Shown: positions 1 to 6,878 of the stretch, one piece after another
Numbering within the stretch: the first letter of the stretch is position 1
How the letters are laid out: every line of letters starts with the position of its first letter
Assembly (NCBI GenBank): GCA_003506275.1
Contig: DOBD01000258.1
Span: forward strand, 1 to 6,884
Length of the DNA stretch: 6,884 nucleotides
Source of the DNA: Bacteroidales bacterium
GTDB taxonomy: Bacteria > Bacteroidota > Bacteroidia > Bacteroidales > UBA1402
Reading direction: 5' to 3'
Translations under genes and position numbers: made by a program
Notes under the pieces: generated by a model
Told to the model about the DNA's origin: nothing
Seen by the model: only the letters and a program-made list of their open reading frames with translations
Database searches by the model: none

Positions 1-35
1 CAACCGACCGGCATGGCTACCGGAAGGCTGAAAAA

Positions 36-1694
36 TCAGGCAAAGATAAGGATTAATAACTGGGCCGTCAAAACCCTCAGAAACATCGTGACCGGATAAA
101 CGGTGGAATAGGCAACGGCTGGCAGGTCGTTGTTGCTCGTTTGATTGGCATAGGCCAAAGCAGGGGGGTCGGTGGTACTGCCGGCCAATAAACCCATGAT
201 TTCGAAGTAGTTCATTTTCAAGAAACCCCTGGCGATGGATCCGACAATCAACAGGGGAACTATGGTGATGCACAGCCCCATGCCCACCCAAATCAATCCG
301 TTGGTGGTAAAGACAGTCTCTACGAAATGGGTGCCGGATGAAAGGCCCACGCTCGCTAAGAAAAGGGTTATGCCCACTTCTCGCAGCATGAGGTTGGCAC
401 TCATGGTGGTGTAGGTGTTCAGGTGAAATTTTGGCCCAAAACGCCCGATGAGTATGGATACGATCAGTAAACCGCCGGCCAGACCCAGTTTGACGGCTTG
501 GGGAATCCCGGGAATGGTGAAGGGGATGCTACCCAACGCTACACCCAGCGCGATACCAATGAATATGGGTGTCAGATTGGGATGATCCAGGCGTTTGAGT
601 GAATTACCAAGTACTTGTTCCACGTTTTTGATGGCCGCCTCAGGACCCACCACCATGACACGGTCGCCAATCTGCAAGGTCAGTGATGGAGTAGCCAAGA
701 AATCCACACCGGCTCTGTTGATACGGGTGATGTTGATGCCGTACGTTTTACGAAGTTGCAATGAGCCCAGTGTTTTGCCGTTGACTGCCTCTTTGGTCAC
801 CAGGATCCGCCTGGAGACCAGATTGGATTCTTCCTTGTACCAATCCATCTGGACTTCCTTTCCCAGAAAAGCCAGTACTTTGGTCCGTTCGGTGGTTTCC
901 GTGGCGACAAAAACGAAATCGTTCTCTTCAAGGATGGTCTCGGAGTTGGTCAGTGCAATGACGCCATCTTGTTTCTTGATGCGGGAAATGACATAGTTCT
1001 CATCCAGCAAACCTGTGACAAATTGAACCGTTTGACCAAAAATGGCTGGGTTCTTGATTTGAACGGAGAATAGGGCAAAATTGCTGTTCTGGTTGTTCTC
1101 TGCTTCAACGCGTTCCCTCTCTTTGTCCATCTTAATACGAAATAAATAGCGTATCAGGATGGTACCCATGATGATACCGACAACCCCCAAGGGATAAGCG
1201 GCCGCGTAACCCAACGCAATTGTAGGATCTGTCTGGCCGTGTATTTGGTGATAGGCTTCCTGGGCAGCCCCCATACCGGGCGTATTGGTGATGGCACCAG
1301 ACAATATACCGACAATGGTTGAGATGGGGTAATCTGTCAAATAGAAAAAGACAATGGCTATGGTAACACTAAGCAGTACGATGCCCGTTGCCAAACCGTT
1401 TAATCGAAGACCGTCTTTCTTGAACGAGGAAAAGAAGCCCGGGCCTACCTGTAATCCAATGGAATATACAAATAAGATCAAACCGAATTCCTTGATGAAA
1501 TGGAGGATGTGTGACTCAATGGTCATGCCGAAGTGGGAGAGGATGATCCCGACAAACAAGACCCAGGTGACGCCAAGGGAAATGCCGCCTACCTTGATCT
1601 TTCCCAAAAAAACACCAGCGGCAATCACGATGCCCAATAAAAAAATGGTATGCGCTACAGAGTTCTGCCACACCAGATCATAGAACCAGTCCAT
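36..1694 (-). CDS. AspT/YidE/YbjL-family (AAE) putative transporter with two RCK_C domains
   Basis: This is an inner-membrane transporter of the aspartate:alanine exchanger family; its substrate is not determined. The 552 residues show the family's duplicated layout: an N-terminal membrane half (about 14-187), two cytosolic RCK_C/TrkA_C-like domains (about 207-280 and 290-365), and a C-terminal membrane half (about 373-551). Repeated signatures sit at matching places in the two halves: SGAITNTPGMGAAQEA (132-147) with a following AAAYPLG, and GSTTDPPALAYA (505-516) with a following AYSTVYPVTMFLR. The length matches AspT-like proteins (about 540-560). In AspT the exchange of aspartate for alanine creates a proton-motive force, but most YidE/YbjL relatives have no known substrate, so I give no symbol. 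The ATG at 1694 is chosen because it starts just before the first membrane segment. There is no Shine-Dalgarno sequence, as is usual in Bacteroidota. The gene is complete, ends in TGA and is transcribed away from the GH2 gene. Confidence 0.9.
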   Translation of the reverse strand: MDWFYDLVWQNSVAHTIFLLGIVIAAGVFLGKIKVGGISLGVTWVLFVGIILSHFGMTIESHILHFIKEFGLILFVYSIGLQVGPGFFSSFKKDGLRLNGLATGIVLLSVTIAIVFFYLTDYPISTIVGILSGAITNTPGMGAAQEAYHQIHGQTDPTIALGYAAAYPLGVVGIIMGTILIRYLFRIKMDKERERVEAENNQNSNFALFSVQIKNPAIFGQTVQFVTGLLDENYVISRIKKQDGVIALTNSETILEENDFVFVATETTERTKVLAFLGKEVQMDWYKEESNLVSRRILVTKEAVNGKTLGSLQLRKTYGINITRINRAGVDFLATPSLTLQIGDRVMVVGPEAAIKNVEQVLGNSLKRLDHPNLTPIFIGIALGVALGSIPFTIPGIPQAVKLGLAGGLLIVSILIGRFGPKFHLNTYTTMSANLMLREVGITLFLASVGLSSGTHFVETVFTTNGLIWVGMGLCITIVPLLIVGSIARGFLKMNYFEIMGLLAGSTTDPPALAYANQTSNNDLPAVAYSTVYPVTMFLRVLTAQLLILIFA

Positions 1695-1786
1695 GTAAAA
1701 CGTTGTTAGTTAACCTACTAGAAATAATGAGAACCTATAAAGGCCTTAAGAACCACCTTGCTGTAAAGAAGCCATTTTTTCAGACC

Positions 1787-1820
1787 GCGAAGGTACATAT
1801 TTATCCATCTTAAACGTAAA
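1787..1820 (-). promoter_or_regulatory. Candidate Bacteroidota-type promoter for the transporter gene
   Basis: Read on the minus strand, TACCTTCGC (1795 down to 1787) matches the Bacteroidota -7 consensus TAnnTTTG at seven of eight positions. The expected -33 position, 19 bases further upstream, reads TTTACG (1820-1815) and is only a poor match to TTTG. If used, transcription would start near 1780 and leave a leader of about 85 bases before the ATG at 1694. This is a motif match by eye only. Confidence 0.45.
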
Positions 1821-1842
1821 ATAGATGCGCCACAAACAAAGT

Positions 1843-1862
1843 TGTTAACATACATTAACATA
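1843..1862. repeat. TTAACA-type inverted and direct repeat, possible operator
   Basis: TGTTAA (1843-1848) and TTAACA (1855-1860) form a perfect inverted repeat with a 6-base spacer. The same stretch is also a direct repeat of TTAACATA (1845-1852 and 1855-1862) with starts 10 bases apart, about one helical turn. It lies upstream of the candidate promoters of both divergent genes. A related GTTGTTA plus GTTAAC arrangement occurs at 1702-1714 in the transporter leader. The geometry suits a transcription factor site, but the region is AT-rich and no regulator is identified. Confidence 0.35.
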
Positions 1863-1941
1863 TTTGCCAACTACTTGACAAAAGAGGGGTGCATCAACGC
1901 TGTTAAAGATTAAACTCAAGGATACATTTATAAGGCCATGG

Positions 1942-1973
1942 TTTTGTTTACTTAAAAAAATAACGGATATTTG
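1942..1973 (+). promoter_or_regulatory. Candidate Bacteroidota-type promoter for the GH2 gene
   Basis: TTTTG at 1942-1946 fits the -33 element. Exactly 19 bases after it, GATATTTG (1966-1973) matches the -7 consensus TAnnTTTG at all defined positions except the first T. The spacing is that described for Bacteroidota primary sigma factor promoters. Transcription would begin near 1979, leaving a short leader of about 20 bases that is A-rich and lacks a Shine-Dalgarno sequence. This is a motif match by eye, with no experimental support. Confidence 0.5.
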
Positions 1974-1998
1974 TTCAATCCAGCAAACAAATACCTTG

Positions 1999-4845
1999 AT
2001 GAATACACGTTTTTATACTTCTTTTCAGCGGTTTTTACCAGTGACGTTGTTGTCTCTGACACTGTTCACTCTTTCCTGTGGCCAAAACGAGACCTCGCTG
2101 CGTGAACGGCTTGACCTCTCCGGTGACTGGCAATTTTCAACCGATGCAGCCAATGTCGGAGTCAAGGATGACTGGTATGCAGTACCCTTTAAGGAAAGCC
2201 TGGAATTACCAGGCACCATGGATCTGGCTGAAAAAGGTCAGCCCGTCACCAAGGTTACTATCAGCCAGTTGAATCGTCGTTTTACCTATGAAGGCCCCGC
2301 TTGGTACAAGCGTGAAGTGACAATTCCGGATCATTGGAAAGGAAAAGGCATCCGACTCTTTTTGGAACGAACCAAACAGACCATGGTTTGGGTAGACGAC
2401 CGGTATGTTGGCGAGAATCCGCTGTTATCGACACCACAAACGTACGATTTGAGCGCCTATTTGACACCTGGTAAACACACGCTGACGATCAGGGTGAATA
2501 ATGATTTGCGATTAACCCCTTTTGGCAACGTACATCTGTACAGTGATGATACACAAACCAACTGGAATGGTGTCATCGGCTCCCTCTATCTGGAGGCATC
2601 TTCTATCACCTACATACGAGATGTGCGCATCAAGCCGGATTTTGAAAAGCAACGTATTCAAGTTAAAGTGTCTGTGGTCAATCCACCTGCAACTGGCAAT
2701 ATGACAGTAAAGCTTGGCCTTACAAAAAGGCTTGGAGAGTTGAAGGTCAATGTGTTACCAGTTACTTACAAGGTGGAGGCTGACTCGTTGTTCACGTTGA
2801 ACTATGATATGAGCGGTCATATGCAGCGCTGGGATGATTTCCGACAACCGCTGTTTGACCTGACTGTGACGTTGACGGATAATGACAACCGATTTGAAGA
2901 TAATTTGACCACTCGTTTTGGCTTACGTTCGTTCAAGGCTGTGGGTACTCAATTTGCCATCAACGACAGAATTACTTTCCTGCGTGGAAAAAACGACGCC
3001 TGTGTGTTTCCCATGACCGGTCATGTTCCTATGGATGAGGACAGTTGGACTGCTTTGTTCCAGACCGCTAAAGAGTGGGGTATCAATCATTATCGGTTTC
3101 ATTCCTGGTGTCCGCCTGAAGCAGCGTTCAATGCTGCCGACAAAGCAGGGATGTTTTTACAGGTTGAGTTGCCCTTTTGGGGTCAATTGAAAACGGGCCC
3201 GGTCTATCAACATTTATTGGCTGAAGGTAAAGCCTTGTTGAGAGCCTATGGCAACCACCCTTCGTTTGTCTTGTTTTCCATGGGAAATGAGATAGGTGGC
3301 GATCTGACGGCGGCTGCCAACCTGATGAATACCTTGAAGCGGTTCGACAACAGACCTTTGTACACTCAAGGCACCAATGCAAACATAGGTTATGCAGGCC
3401 CTGTCTCCGGCGCAGATTTTCATGTGGCTGCCAGAACGCCTTCCATAGGAGACAATCACGCGACTCATGCCAGGCTTTCGCAGGCTTTCGCGGATTCCAA
3501 GGATGGGGGCCTCCTCAACAGTGTATCTCCTTCTACCCAACTTCGGTTAAACAATGCAGTCAAGGCAACACCGGTTCCTTTGATGGGACATGAAGTGGGT
3601 CAATACCAGGTTTACCCTGATTTCGACGAGATCAACAAATACAAAGGGGTTTTAAAAGCCTCAAATTTGGCGTATTACAAGCAGAAACTGAAAAATGCCG
3701 GGATGCTTGATCTGAACAAGCGGTTTCAGCAGGCCTCAGGTGCCTTGGCTGTTTTATGTTATCGGGCTGAAATCGAAGCAGCCTTGAAAACGCCGGGTTT
3801 GGCTGGTTTTCAATTACTTGACTTGCAGGATTTCCCCGGACAGGGAACGGCTTTGGTCGGTATATTGGATGCCTTTATGGATAGCAAAGGGCTGATTGAA
3901 CCGTTGGAATGGCGTCATTTTTGCAACAACGTCGTACCATTGATGTCATTTGACAAGTACTGCTGGACTGCCGATGAAACCTTTGTAGCAACGGTGGAAG
4001 TGGCCAATTATGCCAACAATACCATCAATCATGCCATCAAATGGACTCTAAGCGATGAAAAAGGTTCGGTGTTGAAATCGGGTTCCCTTTCAAAGATGGC
4101 TCTCAAACAAGGTCAACTAACCAAGGTGGGAACGCTTCGTCTGCCGCTGAGTGGTTTGGCATATCCTTCCAACGTTTTTCTGAGCGTTTCCATTGATAGC
4201 ACGGAATATGCCAATTCCTACCCCATTTGGGTGTATCCGAAATCCTTGGCGTTGAACACCAAGGATGTGTTTGTGTCATCCTTGTTGAATAAGGCCGTCA
4301 TGAACCAGTTGGAGGCAGGAGGCAAAGTGCTCCTCATGCCAAAAACCACCAGTTTGCTGGGCTCCAGTGTGGCTGGCATGTTTACACCCGACTTTTGGAA
4401 CTACGGCATGTTCAAATCCATCAGTAATGCCAACAACGCGCCGGTTTCTCCTGGCACGATGGGCTTATTGATGGACCCCTCACACCCTCTGTTTGCATTG
4501 TTCCCCACCGATTATCATACCAACTGGCAATGGTGGCACCTGTGCAAAGAAAGTCGAGCCTGGAACATCAGTTCGCTTGATTCGACGTACAGGCCTATTG
4601 TACAAGTTATTGATAACATGGAACGTGTGAATAAACTGGCCATGATTGCCGAGTTTAAGGTCGGGTCCGGTAGATTAGTGGTGTGTACGGCCAGGCTGAA
4701 TGACATGCCGGATAGACCAGAGGCACGCCAGCTGTACGGCAGTATCCTGACATATATGCAATCATCAGCCTTCAAACCCACGTACAGCCTCACACCGGAC
4801 AAACTGAAGCAGCTGATCAGTTATACCGTGACAGGAAGGCGTTAA
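1999..4845 (+). CDS. Glycoside hydrolase family 2-like lipoprotein
   Basis: This is a predicted exported beta-glycosidase of 948 residues whose substrate is unknown. The N-terminus has a signal peptide ending in TLSC, with Cys27 as the likely lipidation site (the box is relaxed, with Thr at -3). A GH2 sugar-binding jelly-roll follows (about 36-200; SGDWQF, WYKREVTIP, NWNGVIGSLYLEA), then an Ig-like domain ending at FGLRSF (about 201-312) and a TIM barrel (about 313-640). Glu431 in GNHPSFVLFSMGNEIGG is the expected acid/base. Glu532 in GHEVGQY is the best nucleophile candidate; the 101-residue separation is plausible for GH2. After an apparent beta-sandwich, residues about 745-930 look like a glutamine-amidotransferase-like fold (HPLFALFPTDYHTNWQWW; GSGRLVVCTA). 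The barrel signatures NDACVFPMTGH, HYRFHSWCPPEAAF and LLDLQDFPGQGTALVG recall a distinct Bacteroidota GH2 clade. Start: ATG at 1999 is preferred to the adjacent TTG at 1996. The gene appears single, with no SusC/SusD beside it. Confidence 0.87.
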   Translation: MNTRFYTSFQRFLPVTLLSLTLFTLSCGQNETSLRERLDLSGDWQFSTDAANVGVKDDWYAVPFKESLELPGTMDLAEKGQPVTKVTISQLNRRFTYEGPAWYKREVTIPDHWKGKGIRLFLERTKQTMVWVDDRYVGENPLLSTPQTYDLSAYLTPGKHTLTIRVNNDLRLTPFGNVHLYSDDTQTNWNGVIGSLYLEASSITYIRDVRIKPDFEKQRIQVKVSVVNPPATGNMTVKLGLTKRLGELKVNVLPVTYKVEADSLFTLNYDMSGHMQRWDDFRQPLFDLTVTLTDNDNRFEDNLTTRFGLRSFKAVGTQFAINDRITFLRGKNDACVFPMTGHVPMDEDSWTALFQTAKEWGINHYRFHSWCPPEAAFNAADKAGMFLQVELPFWGQLKTGPVYQHLLAEGKALLRAYGNHPSFVLFSMGNEIGGDLTAAANLMNTLKRFDNRPLYTQGTNANIGYAGPVSGADFHVAARTPSIGDNHATHARLSQAFADSKDGGLLNSVSPSTQLRLNNAVKATPVPLMGHEVGQYQVYPDFDEINKYKGVLKASNLAYYKQKLKNAGMLDLNKRFQQASGALAVLCYRAEIEAALKTPGLAGFQLLDLQDFPGQGTALVGILDAFMDSKGLIEPLEWRHFCNNVVPLMSFDKYCWTADETFVATVEVANYANNTINHAIKWTLSDEKGSVLKSGSLSKMALKQGQLTKVGTLRLPLSGLAYPSNVFLSVSIDSTEYANSYPIWVYPKSLALNTKDVFVSSLLNKAVMNQLEAGGKVLLMPKTTSLLGSSVAGMFTPDFWNYGMFKSISNANNAPVSPGTMGLLMDPSHPLFALFPTDYHTNWQWWHLCKESRAWNISSLDSTYRPIVQVIDNMERVNKLAMIAEFKVGSGRLVVCTARLNDMPDRPEARQLYGSILTYMQSSAFKPTYSLTPDKLKQLISYTVTGRR
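3471..3490 (+). repeat. Perfect 10-base tandem duplication inside the GH2 gene
   Basis: CAGGCTTTCG occurs twice in immediate succession. Because 10 is not a multiple of three, the copies are read in different frames (within RLSQAFA). The flanking protein reads smoothly on both sides, so the gene is not broken here. It could be a slippage-prone site, but two copies are likely to be chance. Confidence 0.6.
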
Positions 4846-4864
4846 TGATCAATTTTATGGAAAG

Positions 4865-5557
4865 CTATTCTACGGAGAGCATGTATCCCAAGCTTCGCAT
4901 GGTTCGGATTTGAACCTTGCTTTCGGAGGATAAATACTTACGAATGGAGTAGATGAAAACATCCAACCGTTGTTGTGTAAAGAATTTCTCACCGCCCCAG
5001 ATGGTTTCGGCAATAACGTCCTTGGGTACAATTTGATTGATGTTTTGGCACAACAATTCCAGCAGCTTGGATTCTCTGCCTGACAGATTGATGAGCCCCT
5101 CTTTGGTTGATAGGGTTTGTTGAGGGATATTGAATTCGATCTGTCCCAACATGATAAGGCTGGTGTCGATTTTTCTGTTATCTTCTTTTAAATGAATCCG
5201 TTTAAGCAGGCTTTGAATGTAGGCATCCAATTCATCGGGTAAAAAGGGCTTTTTGATGTAATTGTCTATTCCCAGTGAATACGCTTCCAATATGGTTTTG
5301 CTGGATGAAACGCAGGTTTCAAGAATAATGGGCACTTCGTCGTCTATTTCCCTGATTCGTTGCACAAATTCCAAACCTGACATTCTAGGCATCTCTATGT
5401 CAGATACAATGATGTCGGGTTGGAAGGATTCAAAAACCTCCAGGCCTTTTTGTCCGTTATTTACCCAAACAACATCGTAATTACCGATGAGCTCCATGCC
5501 TTCTTTAATAATAAAGCCCAACACTTCGTCGTCTTCTACCAGTAGTAATTTTATCAT
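4865..5557 (-). CDS. OmpR-family response regulator
   Basis: This is a cytoplasmic DNA-binding regulator of 230 residues, the output half of the two-component system encoded with the upstream kinase. The receiver domain (about 1-120) has the acidic pocket Glu8, Asp9 and Asp10, the phospho-acceptor Asp53 in IIVSDIEMPRMSG, Thr81 as switch residue and Lys103 in YIKKPF. The C-terminal winged helix (about 133-229) shows the OmpR/PhoB pattern: LSGRESKLLELL, AETIWGG, QQRLDVFIYSIRKYL and IRTMRSLGYML. The residues around the switch Thr (LETC rather than LTA) are unusual. The start at 5557 is chosen because MIKLLLVEDDE is the normal receiver N-terminus and it leaves a 7-base gap after the kinase stop. 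A longer in-frame start at 5623 would add 22 residues of overlap with the kinase. The targets are unknown, and the family resembles RprY-like regulators only in general. Confidence 0.93.
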   Translation of the reverse strand: MIKLLLVEDDEVLGFIIKEGMELIGNYDVVWVNNGQKGLEVFESFQPDIIVSDIEMPRMSGLEFVQRIREIDDEVPIILETCVSSSKTILEAYSLGIDNYIKKPFLPDELDAYIQSLLKRIHLKEDNRKIDTSLIMLGQIEFNIPQQTLSTKEGLINLSGRESKLLELLCQNINQIVPKDVIAETIWGGEKFFTQQRLDVFIYSIRKYLSSESKVQIRTMRSLGYMLSVE

Positions 5558-5564
5558 ATCAACG

Positions 5565-6878
5565 TTATTTATTGGGGATTTCAATAATAAATTCACTGCC
5601 TTGTCCTTCTTGGCTGAGTACATTAATAGAACCCTTGTGAGCTTTTATGACTTTGTGGACATAATTGAGTCCAATTCCAAATCCATCAATACCTTTCCCT
5701 TCAACTTTGTCGCCACGTTCGAATTTCATAAAGATATGCTTGAGTTCTTTTTCACTCATGCCAAAACCATTGTCCTTAATGGAAAGCCGTAGTTTGCCTT
5801 TTTCCTGGTGGCATTCAATGTGTATGTTAATTTGTTCATTTGAGTATTTGATGGCGTTGTCAATCAAATTACTCAACACGTTTTCCATCAATACAGGATC
5901 CAACAGGCCTACTAAGCTAATGGGGTCAATCTGAGTGGTTATGGTCAGGTTTTTCTGCCTGTAATTGTTTTTCCTAAAAGCATCAGCCGTCTTCTCAATG
6001 AAAGAGGACATTTCTATCGATTCTATCGATGGTACGATGGCTGCGTGTTCAGCCTTGGCGACCAAGAGTATTCTTTCCACCGTTTTCAGCAACTTGGAAC
6101 TTTGATCTTTGCAAATGGTGTAATGCAGCTGTCTGGATTCTGGCTTATCTTCCAATTTTCCTGAAGCCAACATGGAAGAAGACATGAATATGCCACTGAT
6201 GGGGGTTTTCAGTTCGTGAGTCAAGGCATGAGTGTAGTCTTTAATAAAACTGACGAAGTGGTTTTCCCTTAGCATGCTTTTCAACTGCAGCACCAAAATA
6301 ACTCCAATCATAACAACAAGTAGCAAAGAAACAATGACAATGTATTGTGCTTCTCTAAGGATGGATCTCAACGGCGCAGTGAGAACGACCTCAACGTATT
6401 GATCGTCGACTATCTTATTATATAAGGTGTATTTATTGTTTTCGTGTGCAACTTTGATGGAGTCGCTTACCAATTGCATGCTGTATGAGGGTACAAACCC
6501 CAGTTTCTTCTTCAGGCTCTCAGCATAGAGCGTGTCAAGGCGTGGGAGGGAGGTGGGTTTCTTTAGGAAGATCAAAATCTTCTGGATATTGATATTTATG
6601 TCATTTGATTGATTAATGCCATTGGTGGTTTTTCTGATGCTTGTTTGCTCGTCTTGATCATCTGAGCTATCTCCATCATGCACCTTTAATTTTAATGGAG
6701 AATTTTTCACTCGTTCAAACATATGTTTCTCTGATACTTCATCGAGTGACTTCTCACACTTTTCGAGAATGTCGAGCTCTAAAAGTGTATATGAGTTTCT
6801 AAACCAGAAATACTGGAGAACAAGTAGGAGGATTAATCCAAGCAGAGATATAATTCTTATGCTCTTAGCGGAGAACAT
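5565..6878 (-). CDS. Membrane-bound sensor histidine kinase
   Basis: This is an inner-membrane sensor kinase of 437 residues that should autophosphorylate on His221 and pass the phosphate to Asp53 of the adjacent regulator. A membrane segment at about 8-26 and another at about 178-198 enclose an extracytoplasmic region of about 150 residues that I do not recognise; it includes an acidic patch (67-78, DGDSSDDQDE). The dimerisation domain carries the H box THELKTPISG (220-229). The ATPase domain has the N box ENVLSNLIDNAIKYS (332-346), the G1 box DNGFG (369-373), the F box IFMKFERGD (382-390) and the G2 box GFGIGLNYV (399-407), so all catalytic motifs are present. There is no HAMP domain between the second membrane segment and the H box. 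The ATG at 6878 gives a good signal-anchor start. Only 6 bases lie upstream within the window, with no in-frame stop, so a longer start cannot be excluded. The promoter is outside the window. Confidence 0.93.
   Translation of the reverse strand: MFSAKSIRIISLLGLILLLVLQYFWFRNSYTLLELDILEKCEKSLDEVSEKHMFERVKNSPLKLKVHDGDSSDDQDEQTSIRKTTNGINQSNDININIQKILIFLKKPTSLPRLDTLYAESLKKKLGFVPSYSMQLVSDSIKVAHENNKYTLYNKIVDDQYVEVVLTAPLRSILREAQYIVIVSLLLVVMIGVILVLQLKSMLRENHFVSFIKDYTHALTHELKTPISGIFMSSSMLASGKLEDKPESRQLHYTICKDQSSKLLKTVERILLVAKAEHAAIVPSIESIEMSSFIEKTADAFRKNNYRQKNLTITTQIDPISLVGLLDPVLMENVLSNLIDNAIKYSNEQINIHIECHQEKGKLRLSIKDNGFGMSEKELKHIFMKFERGDKVEGKGIDGFGIGLNYVHKVIKAHKGSINVLSQEGQGSEFIIEIPNK
6012..6029 (-). 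repeat. 9-base in-frame tandem duplication in the kinase gene
   Basis: TTCTATCGA occurs twice in tandem (plus-strand reading). On the coding strand it gives SIESIE, residues 284-289, in the linker between the dimerisation and ATPase domains. It keeps frame and probably reflects a small local duplication that a surface linker tolerates. Confidence 0.6.

Larger units (their letters stand above)
1695..1998. other. Divergent intergenic control region
   Basis: This stretch of about 300 bases separates the divergent transporter and GH2 genes. It is visibly more AT-rich than the flanking genes and shows no convincing small ORF, tRNA or structured RNA. What can be supported is a candidate -7 box on each strand and TTAACA-like repeats between them. 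No riboswitch pattern or strong rho-independent hairpin was seen. Confidence 0.7.

Noticed and set aside
1..14. Possible start (minus-strand ATG at 14) of a further gene downstream of the transporter
   Set aside because: Only four codons are visible and there is nothing to support translation.
1..35. CCGG-loop-CCGG as a terminator after the transporter gene
   Set aside because: The stem is only 4 base pairs, and the T run lies before the hairpin on the coding strand rather than after it.
595..1683. Open frames on the plus strand opposite the transporter gene
   Set aside because: They lie fully within a clearly recognised membrane protein gene on the other strand, and their translations resemble no family and have no supporting start context.
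1875..1880. TTGACA as a sigma-70 type -35 box
   Set aside because: No TATAAT-like or TAnnTTTG-like box lies at the right distance downstream, and this phylum uses a different consensus.
1996..1998. TTG as the start of the GH2 gene
   Set aside because: It is immediately followed by an in-frame ATG at 1999, which is the more usual start and gives the same signal peptide.
3128..3540. Minus-strand open frames inside the GH2 gene
   Set aside because: They are antisense to the catalytic barrel, and their translations are rich in Arg, Cys and Ser as expected of shadow frames.
4812..4819. CTGATCAG palindrome near the end of the GH2 gene
   Set aside because: It is a short palindrome inside coding sequence with no U-run and no second copy, so it is probably chance.
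5558..5623. Upstream in-frame ATG (5623) extending the response regulator by 22 residues
   Set aside because: The extra residues overlap the kinase's conserved C-terminus in another frame and precede the canonical MIKLLLVEDDE receiver start. The start at 5557 leaves a normal 7-base operon spacing.
5262..5934. Plus-strand open frames opposite the regulator and kinase
   Set aside because: They mirror conserved receiver and ATPase motifs on the coding strand, and no independent coding signal is visible.
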